Part shown: one piece after another, positions 51,000 through 61,700 of the stretch
Numbering within the stretch: the stretch's first letter is position 1
Layout of the letters: every line of letters begins with the position of its first letter
NCBI GenBank assembly: GCA_903910585.1
Contig: CAIWAH010000230.1
Span: forward strand, 48,500-112,499
Reading direction: 5' to 3'
Length of the DNA: 64,000 nt
Source: an uncultured Verrucomicrobiota bacterium
GTDB lineage: Bacteria; Verrucomicrobiota; Verrucomicrobiia; Limisphaerales; UBA9464
Notes under the pieces: generated by a model
What the model saw: the letters and a program-made list of their open reading frames with translations, nothing else
Databases searched by the model: none
Told to the model about the DNA's origin: nothing
Program-made: the position numbers and the translations under genes

Positions 51000-53594
51000 T
51001 CAACCGGCCGACTGGCGCTGCCGGGCCTTGGCGGCCTTGTCTTCCCAAACGGCGCGGAGGGCCGGAAGTTCCCGGGCCAGCTGTTCGTAGAGGGCGGAGG
51101 CCTCCGGCCAACGGGCCAGTTGCTCCAGCAGACGTCCGGCTTCCCGGCCGGCCTCCTTGAGCCACCAGCCGTCCGCCCGTTCTCCCGGGCGGAGCAACTT
51201 TCCGTGCGCCACGTCGAGATAATGATTCAGCGCCTGGCGGACGAACGCCTCCGCCTCCCCATTGGCGCGCAACGCGGCGACCTTCTCCGCAACGATGCCC
51301 CGGCCGACGGTCGCCTTGCTGCGGACGGAAACCTCCGCGCCCGGCCACTCGGCGGCCCGCCGGTAGAGCTCGGCCGCCACCTCGTAGGAATTCGTGCTGA
51401 CGGTTGCCAGTTGAAGGTGGCAATCGGCCATCTTGCCGATCGCAACGGCGGCCAACGGGGAATTCGTGAACTGCCCGGCGCGGGCGAAAGCCTCCAGGGC
51501 GTTGCGAAAGTTCGCCAGGGGCGGCGACGAAGGCTCCGGCGGACGAACCAAGTGCAGTTCGCCCAGTTCAAAAAAAGCGGTCGCGAGCAAAGGCGAGGGC
51601 AGGGCGGGATCGTTGAGCAGTTCGAAGATGTTGGTGCTGGCGTTGGCCCAGGCCTGCCGGCGTCGCGCCGATTCGGCCGCCCGGAGCTTCGCCCGATACC
51701 AGCCTTCCGTGCCTTTCCACACCGTGTTGGTGACGATCGAAAGGCAGGCCTGCTCCGCCCGGGCGAAATCTCCCTGCGTGAAGAAGTCGGCCGCCAGCGC
51801 GAGTTGGGCGGTGAGGATGCTTGCGTTGGTGGGATAGCGGGCCGAAAGCCGCTGGACCTCCTCAATGGCATTGGTGATGAGCCCCGCCTGAGTCCCGGCC
51901 CACCAGCGGTCCACTTCGGCCCGGGCCAGGGAAGGGTGGTTGGTGTGGACCGCGATCCACTGGTCGAGTTCGCCGACCGCATTGGTCCAGTCGCCACTGC
52001 GCAGCCGGGTCGACACCAGGGCCAGCTTGATCTCGGCGTTGAGCGGTGATTCGGGAAACCGTTTCAGGAACCCTTCGAGGATCGCCACGGCATCAAGGCT
52101 CTGGCCCTTCAGCGAAAGGGCCTGCCCAACCAGCAGGGCGCTTGGGGCCAGGGCTTCCACCCGCGCATTCAATTCGACCAGCTTTGCCGCGGCGGCCTGC
52201 GCACTGGTCAGGTCACCCGCCTCGGTCGCCGCGATCACCGCCTGGGCCAATGCCGGCTCGATCAGCGTTGAGGCCGCCGGCACGTCCGCATAGTCGCGGG
52301 CGGTCGCGAGATAGTTGGTGGCCGCACCGGACCATTCCCGCCGGAACGCGAGGCAGTCGCCGGCCTTGAAGTGGGCCACGGCCTGATCCACGTCGTGCTT
52401 CAGCAGCCGGATGGCAGCGAGAAAATTGGTCTCGGACTCGCGGACGCGGTCCGCATTGCTGACTCGCAGGCCGTCCTCCCATTGGCACCACGCAAGGCCG
52501 AGGCTCAGTGGGCCGGCCAATTCGGGTGACGGCGCGTTGGTGAGTGCTGTCTGAAAACTTTGCGCGGCGAGGCTGAGCAGGGTGGCCGCCTCGGCGTTGG
52601 TGCCCTGCTGGAGATACTGCCGGAACAGGCCCTGGCCGAGTCGCAGGCGCAGTGCATTGATTTCAGGATCCTGCGGCTGCGTGCCGAGGAAAGCCTCGAG
52701 CCGCTGGCGGGCGGACAGAAAGTTGCCGGCGTCGAGATCGAGTTCGGCGAGGCGAAGGGTGGCTTCCCGCAGATACTCGGGAGCGGTTCCGGCCGCGAGG
52801 TTTTGGGAAAAGGCCTCGGCGGCGCCGGCCTTGTCGCCCAGTTTCAGGCGAAGCTGGCCCACCATGGAGGCGGTTTCGGCGCGCCGCTCGGCGAGGCCGG
52901 CATCGGCATTGGCCAATCCGAGGAATGCCGTCGCCGCCTCGGCGGCCTCTTTGGCTTTGGCCGCAGTTTGGCGCAGGAGCACCAGGCGACGCCAACGCAC
53001 CCACTTTTCATCCGCGCTGGCGGAAAACTTCTCCGCTTCCAGCAGGGATGCTTCCGCGCCGGGCAGGTCCTGTTTCAGGGTCAGGGCCTCGCTCCGCACC
53101 AGCAGTCCACGGAACAGGACCGGCGCGGGCGAACCCGCGACCAGTGCCCGTGCGAAGGGCAGATTCGTCTGGCCAAGGGGGATGATGGCGATATCCGGCT
53201 TGGACATCTTCAGGGCCGCCTCGGCCTCCCGCACCGCCGCCAGGACGGCCCGGGGATTTTGGGGGTGCGCCGCCTGGTAGGTGGCGAAGTTCCGCTGGGC
53301 GTCCTGGAATGCCCCCTTGGCGAGATCAAGTTCGGCCTGCGCGTAGAGGCGCCGCTGTTCGACCTCGGACTTCAGCTCCGACTTGGGAAACTTCGCGGTG
53401 AACTCATCGAACTCTGTGGCCGCCCGTTCCCACAGGCCGCCTTCAAAGGAGCGCAGCGCCGCGTCAAAGGAGAGGCGCTCCTCGGGCGTCTGTGCCGAGA
53501 TCATCGCGGCCGCCGTCAGCGCGCCCAACCAAAGCCAGAACCAGCGGCGCAGCGGCGACGCCGGACCACTGGCGAGGAGGCGGGCAAGGCTCAT
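51000..53594 (-). CDS. Large exported TPR-repeat protein
   Basis: The 864-residue protein has a signal sequence (WFWLWLGALTAAAMISAQ) and then helical repeats throughout. It begins with a YbgF/BamD-like segment (FDAALRSFEGGLWERAATEF, then DEFTAKFPKSELKSEVEQRR). Repeats such as VAILEGFLKRFPESPLNAEI and LAADFFTQGDFARAEQACLS follow. It is periplasmic by prediction. Proteins of this kind often support outer-membrane or secretion machinery, but no partner genes are here. It lies 51 bp downstream of lysA on the same strand, probably cotranscribed. Confidence 0.78.
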   Translation of the reverse strand: MSLARLLASGPASPLRRWFWLWLGALTAAAMISAQTPEERLSFDAALRSFEGGLWERAATEFDEFTAKFPKSELKSEVEQRRLYAQAELDLAKGAFQDAQRNFATYQAAHPQNPRAVLAAVREAEAALKMSKPDIAIIPLGQTNLPFARALVAGSPAPVLFRGLLVRSEALTLKQDLPGAEASLLEAEKFSASADEKWVRWRRLVLLRQTAAKAKEAAEAATAFLGLANADAGLAERRAETASMVGQLRLKLGDKAGAAEAFSQNLAAGTAPEYLREATLRLAELDLDAGNFLSARQRLEAFLGTQPQDPEINALRLRLGQGLFRQYLQQGTNAEAATLLSLAAQSFQTALTNAPSPELAGPLSLGLAWCQWEDGLRVSNADRVRESETNFLAAIRLLKHDVDQAVAHFKAGDCLAFRREWSGAATNYLATARDYADVPAASTLIEPALAQAVIAATEAGDLTSAQAAAAKLVELNARVEALAPSALLVGQALSLKGQSLDAVAILEGFLKRFPESPLNAEIKLALVSTRLRSGDWTNAVGELDQWIAVHTNHPSLARAEVDRWWAGTQAGLITNAIEEVQRLSARYPTNASILTAQLALAADFFTQGDFARAEQACLSIVTNTVWKGTEGWYRAKLRAAESARRRQAWANASTNIFELLNDPALPSPLLATAFFELGELHLVRPPEPSSPPLANFRNALEAFARAGQFTNSPLAAVAIGKMADCHLQLATVSTNSYEVAAELYRRAAEWPGAEVSVRSKATVGRGIVAEKVAALRANGEAEAFVRQALNHYLDVAHGKLLRPGERADGWWLKEAGREAGRLLEQLARWPEASALYEQLARELPALRAVWEDKAAKARQRQSAG

Positions 53595-53645
53595 GAAGCT
53601 TCGATGGGACGGCCGTGCGGCAGGTCAATTCACCGGCGCGATGCC

Positions 53646-54941
53646 TCATTGCCACGGCGCGGTCTGCTCATTTTCCCAGATGTCGGCGATTTCCTGCCGT
53701 CTGCGAACGACCGCTGACTTGGTGCCGTTCACGAGCACTTCGGCCGCCAGCGGCCGGGAGTTGTAGTTCGAGCCCATGACCGAGCCGTAGGCGCCGGCGC
53801 TCAGCAATGCGAGATGGTCGCCTTCGCCGACCTTCGCCAGCGGCCGGTCCTTGGCGAAGTAATCGCCCGACTCGCAGATGGGTCCGACCACATCCGAGGA
53901 CACGGTGGCACCGGCCTTCTTCTTCAGGGGCACGATCTCGTGGAAGCTGTCGTAAAACGCGGGCCGGATCAGGTCGTTCATCGCGGCGTCCACGATCACG
54001 AAGTTCTTCTTGCCGGTCTTCTTGATGAACTCCACCCGCGTCAGCAGGGCGCCGGCGTTGCCCGTCAGGAACCGGCCGGGTTCGAGCAGGATTTTCAGTC
54101 CCAGCGGCTTCAGCAGCGGCACCAGCTTGTCCGCATAGGTTTGCGGCGTGAGGACCTTCTTGCCTTCCTTGGTCAGCCACCAGGCCGGATCGCCGCTGGC
54201 GAGAGCGTCGCGATAGACGATGCCGATGCCGCCGCCGACGCTGAAGAAATCGAAACCGTGCTTGCGGTTCAGGCGGTCCACCAGCGGGACGACCTTTTCC
54301 ACGGCCAACTGGAACGGCTTCACGTCGGTCAACTGCGAGCCGATGTGCATCTGGAGACCGCGCAGGCGCAGGTTCGGCAATTTGGCGGCACGGGCATACA
54401 CGCCCTCGATCTGCTCAAAGGCGATGCCGAACTTGTTCTCGTAGGTGCCGGTGGTGATCTTGGCGTGGGTGCCCGCGTCCACATTGGGATTCACCCGCAC
54501 GGCCACCGGGGCGATGCGCCGGAGCCGGACGGCGACCTTGCTGATCCGCTTCAGCTCGGCCTCGGATTCCACGTTGAAGCTGTAGATCTCCTGCCGGAGT
54601 GCATAGGCGATTTCCTCCTCGGTCTTGCCCACGCCGGCGAACACGCATTTCCGGGCATCACCGCCGGCATCCACCACACGCTGGATCTCCCCGGCGCTGA
54701 CCGTGTCGAAGCCGCTGCCGAGGTTGGCGAGCGTGCGGATGACCGCGATGTTCGAATTCGACTTCATCGCGAAGCAGATCAGGTGATCCAGCGGCGCGAG
54801 AGCCCGATCGAGCTTGGAGTAATGGTCGGTGAGGGTGGCTTGCGAATAGACGAACAGGGGCGTGCCGTGCTTCTCGGCGAGGCTGGCGAGCGCAACCCCT
54901 TCGCACTGCAACTGGCCTTTGACGTATCGGAACGAATGCAT
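53646..54941 (-). CDS. lysA: Diaminopimelate decarboxylase
   Basis: LysA makes L-lysine from meso-diaminopimelate. From the ATG at 54941 (MHSFRYVKGQLQCEGVALAS) the protein has 431 residues. It has the PLP-lysine motif CFAMKSNSNIAVIRTL, VRVNPNVDAGTHAKITTG, GLQMHIGSQLTD, the phosphate loop SVGGGIGI, EPGRFLTGNAGALLTRV, the substrate cysteine in GPICESGDYFAKDR, and SAGAYGSVMGSNYNSRP. All active-site blocks are present and the length is standard. A longer frame to 55013 is less likely. It diverges from the MFS transporter gene across 128 bp. Confidence 0.96.
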   Translation of the reverse strand: MHSFRYVKGQLQCEGVALASLAEKHGTPLFVYSQATLTDHYSKLDRALAPLDHLICFAMKSNSNIAVIRTLANLGSGFDTVSAGEIQRVVDAGGDARKCVFAGVGKTEEEIAYALRQEIYSFNVESEAELKRISKVAVRLRRIAPVAVRVNPNVDAGTHAKITTGTYENKFGIAFEQIEGVYARAAKLPNLRLRGLQMHIGSQLTDVKPFQLAVEKVVPLVDRLNRKHGFDFFSVGGGIGIVYRDALASGDPAWWLTKEGKKVLTPQTYADKLVPLLKPLGLKILLEPGRFLTGNAGALLTRVEFIKKTGKKNFVIVDAAMNDLIRPAFYDSFHEIVPLKKKAGATVSSDVVGPICESGDYFAKDRPLAKVGEGDHLALLSAGAYGSVMGSNYNSRPLAAEVLVNGTKSAVVRRRQEIADIWENEQTAPWQ

Positions 54942-55069
54942 GTCGGCGGGTTGTGTGCCAGAAGGCGGTGAAAGCTCAAAGGTGAAAGGGGAATGCATGA
55001 TGCGAGGCGACATTCCGCGGAGTTGGCCATTGCTTCCCGCCGGCGCCCGCTGATTTACTACGCCTACGT

Positions 55070-56782
55070 ATGAACCCCGCGCCCTCGGCTTCGCGCCTCA
55101 CGGTCACGCAGTGGCTGGTCATCCTGATCGCCGTCATCGGTTTTGCGTTCGATACCTACGAGTTGCTCATGTTTCCCCTGATCGGAGGGCCGGCGGTGGC
55201 GGAGTTGCTCCAGTTGCCGGCGAACAACCCGATCGTCACCGAATGGCTCGGGAAGATGCTCTGGATCACGGCGCTATGTGGCGGTGTGTTCGGCCTGCTG
55301 GGCGGCTGGCTGACCGACCGGTTTGGCCGCAAGACGATCCTCGCCGCCAGCATTGCGCTCTATTCGCTGTCGCCCGCCGCGGCGGCGCTCAGCACGACGA
55401 TTGAGCAATTCGTCTTCTTCCGTTCGGCAACCTTTGTCGGAGTCTGCGTCGAATTCGTGGCGGCGATCACCTGGCTGGCCGAGCTGTTCCCGGACAAGAA
55501 GCAGCGGGAAAAGGCGCTCGGCTGGACCCAGGCGTTTGCCTCCATCGGCGGCCTGATGGTCACCGGGGTGAACGTCTGGATCGTGGCCCATGCGGCGACG
55601 TTACCGGCGCTGCCGATTGCGGAGCCGTTCAACGCCCACGGTTCCTGGCGTTACCTGCTGCTGACCGGCCTTCTCCCCGCCTTACCCATCGCGCTGCTGC
55701 TGCCGTTTGTGCCGGAGTCGAAGGTTTGGCAGGAACGCCGCAAGGCTGGCACGTTGCGCCGTCCGAGCTTCGGCGAACTGTTCTCGCCGGCGCTGCGCCG
55801 GACCACCCTGGTGACCGCCGCACTCTCCGCATGCGCCTACGGAGCCGCTTTTGGTGCGCTTCAGCTCACGCCGACGCGGATCGTTCCCGGCCTGCCTGAC
55901 CTGGCCGAACAGCGCAAGGTCCTGAAGCCGCTTCAGGACGAGGCCAAGGCGCTGAATCAGCAACTCCTGCTCACCAATCTTCCGGCCTTCAACCAGGCGT
56001 TGGCAGACGTCGGCGGACTGAAGGAACTGGCGGGCAAGCGGGCCAAGGTGCGCCAAGGCATCGCTGCGGCCCGCCGCTCGCTGGAGAGCGACAAAACCGC
56101 GGAGGAACAGAAGGCCTCGCTCAGGACGCAATTGGGCGGCCTTACGAACTCCCTCGCGGACCTCGACAAGCAGCTGAGCGAAATCACCGCGGTTAAGCCC
56201 GCCGCGAAAGTCGCGCTGCTGGAACGCGAAAAGACCCTGGGTCAACTCGCCGCCAACCGGACCAAGCAGGAAGCGGCCGACACCGTGGTCAAGGCCCGTG
56301 GCAACCAGGTCCAACTTTGGCAGGAACTGGGTGGCCTGCTGGGCCGCATCGTTCTTGCCGTGCTGGTGGTGACCGGAATCAGCCGCGGCAGCTTGCTGCG
56401 GCTGTTCATCGGACCCGGAGTGATCCTGTTCGGGCTGACCTATCTCCAGTTCTTCCAGAAGCAGCCGGAACTTTTCCAGTGGGGTGTGGCCCTGTGCGGA
56501 TTCATGACGGTGGCCCAGTTCAGCTACATGGGCGAGTTCCTGCCCAAGGTGTTTCCGCTGCATCTGCGCGGCACCGGCGGCAGTTTCGCAACCAACGTCG
56601 GCGGTCGGATGATTGGAACTTCGGCCGCGTTTGTGACGACCTCGTTCGTGGCACCGCGTCTGGGTGGCTCGACCTTTGAACAGGTCGCCACCGCTGCCGC
56701 CATCGTCGGAACCGCGGTGTTCGTCGTGGGCTTCGGCCTCAGTTTCCTGCTGCCGAAGCCGGCCGAAACCGCTGAAAACTGA
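55070..56782 (+). CDS. MFS transporter with a long cytoplasmic insertion
   Basis: The 570-residue protein is a major-facilitator transporter of the sugar/metabolite type: GFAFDTYELLMFPLIGGPAV in helix 1, the loop 2-3 signature GGWLTDRFGRKTILAASIAL, FVGVCVEFVAAITWLAELFP and late helices with FSYMGEFLPKVFPLHLRGTG. Between the predicted seventh and eighth helices, about 140 residues (roughly 275-415) are rich in K, E, Q, L and A and look like a coiled-coil hairpin (LKELAGKRAKVRQGIAAARR, SLADLDKQLSEI). Typical MFS proteins are about 430 residues, so this is a true insertion. The substrate is unknown. Confidence 0.88.
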   Translation: MNPAPSASRLTVTQWLVILIAVIGFAFDTYELLMFPLIGGPAVAELLQLPANNPIVTEWLGKMLWITALCGGVFGLLGGWLTDRFGRKTILAASIALYSLSPAAAALSTTIEQFVFFRSATFVGVCVEFVAAITWLAELFPDKKQREKALGWTQAFASIGGLMVTGVNVWIVAHAATLPALPIAEPFNAHGSWRYLLLTGLLPALPIALLLPFVPESKVWQERRKAGTLRRPSFGELFSPALRRTTLVTAALSACAYGAAFGALQLTPTRIVPGLPDLAEQRKVLKPLQDEAKALNQQLLLTNLPAFNQALADVGGLKELAGKRAKVRQGIAAARRSLESDKTAEEQKASLRTQLGGLTNSLADLDKQLSEITAVKPAAKVALLEREKTLGQLAANRTKQEAADTVVKARGNQVQLWQELGGLLGRIVLAVLVVTGISRGSLLRLFIGPGVILFGLTYLQFFQKQPELFQWGVALCGFMTVAQFSYMGEFLPKVFPLHLRGTGGSFATNVGGRMIGTSAAFVTTSFVAPRLGGSTFEQVATAAAIVGTAVFVVGFGLSFLLPKPAETAEN

Positions 56783-56857
56783 TGCAGAGCCGAGACGGAG
56801 CCGAAGTGCCGGTTTGACCGTCATCTCAGGCGGACTGCCGGGAGCCCGCCCGGTTGG

Positions 56858-58273
56858 TCATTCGTCCGCGGAGCGGGATGAACTGCCAGTGCGCCCGTCG
56901 CGGGGCGTGCGGTTGAGCGGCTCAATCAACGGAAGGATCCACGGCTTTTTTCCGAGTGATCGGGGTTGGGCGGCGAGGTCGGTATCCGGGTCGATCAGTG
57001 TCTGCGGCCGGCGGCCGTTCAGTTGGCAAAGCGCACGCACGCGGACTTCTGCCTTGGGGCGGCCGGCGAGTCGTTCCTGTTCCGCGAGGTAAAGGGCGAA
57101 CTGATGGATCATGTCCGGGCGCCCGGCCATCTTGCCGGCCTGCCGTGAGGTCAAATACTGACGCGGGTTCACCACCTTCGAACGGCCGGTTGTCGGATCC
57201 TTCACAAAGAAAAGCGTGGTTCCCTCCTTGTCCCGGAGCTTCATCCGCCACGAAAACGCGTGTCCTTCCTCGGTCCAGTTCACGTCACCGGGATAAAGCC
57301 AATGCCGCAACGGCAGGAGGATCTGGACAGCCGTGTAGATTCCGAGCGCCGCCGCAACCGGCGCCGATGCCCGGAACGGACGGTTTTCCTCCGACATCGG
57401 CGCAGATGAACTCGGGCACCCGCGGATTCGGTTCCACACACGCCGCGGCCAGTCCGGCGGAAAAAACATCAGGGTGGCGGTCAGCGCGAACCACGGGAAG
57501 ACGCCGATGGAGAACAGCTGGGCATTGGAAAGATGGAAGGCCAGTGCCGCCGCGAAGAACCAGGGACGGCTGCGCCGCCATGCGAGGAACCCCGGCGCGA
57601 GCAAATCAAACAGCAGGCCGCCGTAGGCGATGAAATAGATGAACCACTCCTGGGTAAAGACCGGGCCCACGAACGGCATGCTGCTCCGCTCCGCCAGCCA
57701 TTGGCGGACCGGTTCGCCGCGGAGCCAGTCCCCGTTGAGTTTGGCCACGCCGGCAAAGAAATACACGAGCCCCATCTGGGCCGGAATCACCACGGCGGCC
57801 CAGCGCGGCACCACGGAACTGCGCAGGGACGGTTGGCGCCAGGCATCCACCGACCATTGCCGGTGGGCGGGCAAGAACGGCAGGAGAAAGCAAACCAGGC
57901 TGATCAGGTAGAAGTGGTTCAGGTAATTCGCCTGTTCGAGCAGGAAAACGTGGATGAAACCAACTAAGAACAGAGCCGCGCAGACACGGTAGTGGAAGCC
58001 CAGCACCACCCCCAAGGCGAGGATGCCCATGACCACGAAATGCCATTCCATTCCGTTCCCTGGCCAGGGCTCGACCCAACCGAATCCGTAGTATTTGAAG
58101 AAGAACGGACGAGGGGAGTAATACTCCTTGATCCAGCCTTTCGACAGATAGCGCGTGACTTCCCAGAGCATCAGGGAGCCGAACATGATCCGGAACACCG
58201 CCAAAGCGGCGATGTCCACCGGCTCAAAGAGACGGCGCCACCACGCCAGCCGATCGGGACGTTCAGAGCTCAC
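56858..58273 (-). CDS. HTTM-domain membrane protein (vitamin K-dependent gamma-carboxylase-like)
   Basis: The 471-residue protein begins RRLFEPVDIAALAVFRIMFG, the usual start of the HTTM (horizontally transferred transmembrane) domain. Several helices follow. Conserved carboxylase-like blocks are EQANYLNHFYLISLVCFLLP (about residues 113-132) and FAGVAKLNGDWL (K178), where the lysine equals the catalytic base of the animal enzyme. The C-terminal 150 residues are soluble. Bacterial homologues are common in verrucomicrobia, and their reaction is not established. It converges on the MFS gene with a 75-bp gap. Confidence 0.85.
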   Translation of the reverse strand: MSSERPDRLAWWRRLFEPVDIAALAVFRIMFGSLMLWEVTRYLSKGWIKEYYSPRPFFFKYYGFGWVEPWPGNGMEWHFVVMGILALGVVLGFHYRVCAALFLVGFIHVFLLEQANYLNHFYLISLVCFLLPFLPAHRQWSVDAWRQPSLRSSVVPRWAAVVIPAQMGLVYFFAGVAKLNGDWLRGEPVRQWLAERSSMPFVGPVFTQEWFIYFIAYGGLLFDLLAPGFLAWRRSRPWFFAAALAFHLSNAQLFSIGVFPWFALTATLMFFPPDWPRRVWNRIRGCPSSSAPMSEENRPFRASAPVAAALGIYTAVQILLPLRHWLYPGDVNWTEEGHAFSWRMKLRDKEGTTLFFVKDPTTGRSKVVNPRQYLTSRQAGKMAGRPDMIHQFALYLAEQERLAGRPKAEVRVRALCQLNGRRPQTLIDPDTDLAAQPRSLGKKPWILPLIEPLNRTPRDGRTGSSSRSADE

Positions 58274-58720
58274 GTCAGGTGCAACTCAGGTCAGACTGGC
58301 CGGGTTCGCGATGACGAGCGAGCCGGAACTGGCCCGGGCGTATCAGGGGGGCGCATCTTTTCATCGTGGCTGAACGGGAGCTGATTGCCCCGAAACGAAC
58401 CGAAACGAAGTGCGGGCGGTCTGGCCAAAGTGCTGCCGGCATCTTGCCGGCAGCGGCGGCACCGGACGGCCACGAACCTGAATGGGGCGGTCGGTTCGTG
58501 CCTGTGGCTCTGGGCGCAAGCCCATTCCAGGCCCGGTGGCCTCCGGCCAGAGCTGAAGCCGCAACGGGCGTTCACCGGAAGTCCTCGGCGCCGATTCACG
58601 GGGCCTGCCGGTAAGATACCGACAGCACTTTGCTGCACACCCGCGCGCACACGACGTCCAGATGCGGACCGTTTCAAGTCATGAACAGCAAACCGTCCGG
58701 CGCAGCCGCCCCGCTGCCGG
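58274..58720. other. Intergenic stretch with two inverted REP-like hairpins and no gene
   Basis: The gap lies between the start of the HTTM gene and the stop of gltB. Besides the repeat pair at 58427-58631 I see no gene. Open frames on both strands here are repeat-derived and lack recognisable start context. Confidence 0.6.
58427..58631. repeat. Inverted pair of REP-like hairpins (CTGCCGGCA family)
   Basis: The first hairpin, CTGCCGGCA-TCT-TGCCGGCAG at 58433-58453, is perfect. The second, CTGCCGGTA-AGA-TACCGACAG at 58605-58625, has one mismatch. Read in opposite orientation the 28-base copies, each ending CAGCACTTT, match at 24 positions. The spacer is about 150 bases. This doublet is the form expected of a REPIN-type element located between genes. 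Confidence 0.75.
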
Positions 58721-61700
58721 TCAGGCCTTTGCGGGGACCGGCAGGGTCCGTTCCGGTTCGTGGACCGGAGCGGCGGCGGGTTTGGCTTCCGCCGGGTGGG
58801 GCGTCACGACCCAGAATTGGGCCCGGCACTCGTTCCAGCGCGCGAGAACGTCGGCAGCCAGCGGCGATTGGGTCGCTTCGAGGTGATGGCGGATGAGCTG
58901 TTCCAGCCGGCCCGCCTCGCCGTCATCGGCGATCCGTTCAAGGCCGACCATGCCGCGGTTGAGCCGTGACGGGAGCCGGTTCTTGGGGTCGAAGACATAC
59001 GCGCGGCCGCCCGACATCCCCGCTCCGAAGTTGCGGCCGGTTTCGCCGAGCACGACGACCGTTCCGCCGGTCATGTATTCGCAGCCGTGGTCCCCGACAC
59101 CTTCCACCACGGCGGTGCCGCCGGAATTGCGGACGCAGAAGCGCTCACCGGCCCGGCCGGCCGCGAAGAGGCGTCCGCCGGTCGCACCGTAGAGGCAGGT
59201 GTTGCCGACAATCTGGTTTTCGGCCCAAGCGAACGACACCTCGTCGGGCGGGCGCACCACGATCTCGCCGCCGTTCATGCCCTTGCCGACGTAGTCGTTG
59301 GCTTCTCCGATCAGCTTCAGGCGCACACCGCGGGCAAGGAAGGTGCCGAAACTCTGGCCGGCGGTGCCGCGCAGAGTGATGTCGAGCTGGGAGCCATCCG
59401 GCAGGCCGGAGTCACCGAACACGTAACCGATGTGGCCGGAGACGCGGGTGCCGACGTTCCGGTGGACGTTGCGGATGCGGTATTCGAGCTGCTTGGAGCC
59501 CTTGCCCTGAAGCGCCACGCGGCCGTCCGCCATGATCCGATCATCAAGCAGACTGTCGCCAAACCGTTCATTGCGGTCCCGGGTGTGGATGCGGGCCGCG
59601 GCCCCGGTCGGGTCCACCTGATACAGCAGCTTGTCCAGGTTCAGCGTCGCCACCTTGGCGCGGACCTCCTCCGGGAACTCCGTCAGCGCCTTCTGCTGCA
59701 GCAGGTCGGTGCGGCCGACCACTTCATCGAGGGACCGGAAGCCCAGCTGCGCGAGGATTTCGCGAACTTCCTGGGCCACGGCATTGAAGAAGGCGACCAG
59801 GTTCTCGGGCTTGCCGCGGAATTTCAGGCGCAGTTCCTCCTTCTGGGTCGCGACGCCCACCGGGCAGGTGTTGAGGTGGCAGACACGGAACATGGCGCAG
59901 CCGGCGGCCACGAGCGCCGCGGTGCCGAAATTGAATTCCTCCGCGCCGAGAAGCGCGGCGAGCACGATGTCACGGCCGGTCTTGATGCCGCCGTCGGTGC
60001 GCAGCACGACCCGCGACCGGAGATCATTCAGCATCAGGGTCTGCTGGGCTTCTGCGAGACCGAACTCGAACGGGCCGCCGGTGTTCTTGATGGAACTGAG
60101 CGGCGATGCGCCCGTGCCGCCGTCGTGACCGGAAATCAGGATCACGTCGGCGTAGGCCTTGGCAACGCCCGCCGCGACGGTGCCGACACCGGCGCACGCA
60201 ACGAGCTTCACGCAGACCTTGGCGCGTGGATTGACCTGCTTCAGATCGAAGATCAGCTGCGCGAGGTCCTCGATGGAATAGATGTCGTGATGCGGCGGGG
60301 GCGAGATCAGCGGCACTCCGGGCACGCTGTAGCGGAGCTGCGCGATGAGCGGCGTGACCTTGTGGCCCGGGAGTTGGCCGCCCTCGCCGGGCTTCGCGCC
60401 CTGGGCCATCTTGATTTCGATTTCCTGGGCGCTGGCGAGATAGGCCGGGGTCACCCCGAAGCGTCCCGACGCCACCTGTTTGATGGCCGAGCACTTCTCG
60501 TTGTTGTAACGGGCCGGGTCCTCGCCGCCTTCGCCGGAGTTGGACTTCCCACCGATGCTGTTCATCGCGATGGCAAGGCATTCGTGGGCCTCCGGCGACA
60601 ACGCGCCAAGCGACATGCCGGCAGTGGTGAAGCGTCGGCGAATCTCCTCGATAGACTCGACCTCCGCGAGGGGAACAGCCGCTCCGGCCGGGCGGAAATC
60701 CAGCAGGTCCCGCGGGCTCACCGGCTCGCGCCGGTTCACGGTTTCCATGTATTTCAGGAATTCCTCTCGCTGGCCGGATTTGAGGAAGCGGTGGAGCGTG
60801 CCCACGACCTGCGGGTTGTAGGCGTGGTATTCGCCCTTGCCGCCCTTCGCGACGCGATAGCTGCCGCCGACATCCAGCTGGGGTTCGCCGCCGGTGCCAA
60901 AGGCGGCCTGGTGCCGCCGCACGGCATCGGCGCCGATTTGGGCGAAGCCGATGCCGCCAACCTGGCTCACGGTGCCGAAGAAGCAGCGCTCGATGACCTC
61001 GCGCCCGAGGCCGATGGCTTCAAACAGCTGGCCGCCGCGGTAGCTCGCAATCGTGGAGATGCCCATCTTGGCCATGACCTTGAGCAGGCCGCCTTCAATG
61101 GCCTGCCGGTAATTGGCAAACGCCTTGGGCACGGAGATGGCGCCATATTTTCCGCCCTCCGCCGCTTGGCGGATCGTATCGAGAGCGACATAGGGGAACA
61201 CCGCGCTCGCGCCGAAGCCGATGAGGCACGCGTAGTGATGCACATCCCGCGGTTCACCGGCCTCGCAGACGAGGGAGACCCGGAGCCGTTTGCCCGCGCG
61301 GATGAGGTGATGATGAATCGCCCCGACGGCGAGCAGCATCGGAATCGGCACCTTGTCCGCCTCGGCGTCGCGGTCGGTCACGACCAGGATCTGGCAGCCG
61401 GCGTCAACTGCGCCCGCGGCGGCGGCACACAGGGAGTCCAAGGCCGATTCCAGCGCCCCGGCTCCGGCGGCGGGAGCAAAGTGGCAGCTGACCGTTGCGG
61501 CCGGAAAGCCCGGCAGGTTCCGCAGCGCGGCAAGATCCTCGGAGAAGAGAACCGGCGATTCGATGCGGACCTGGCGGGCGTGTTCGGGCGATTCTTCGAA
61601 CCACGAGTGGCGGTGCCCCAGCATCGTGCCGAGCGACATCACGACCTTTTCCCGGATTGAATCGATCGGTGGATTGGTCACCTGGGCAAACAGCTGCTTG

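Noticed and set aside
59087..61660. 857-codon plus-strand frame opposite gltB
   Set aside because: Antisense shadow of a highly conserved enzyme; no independent motif or start context.
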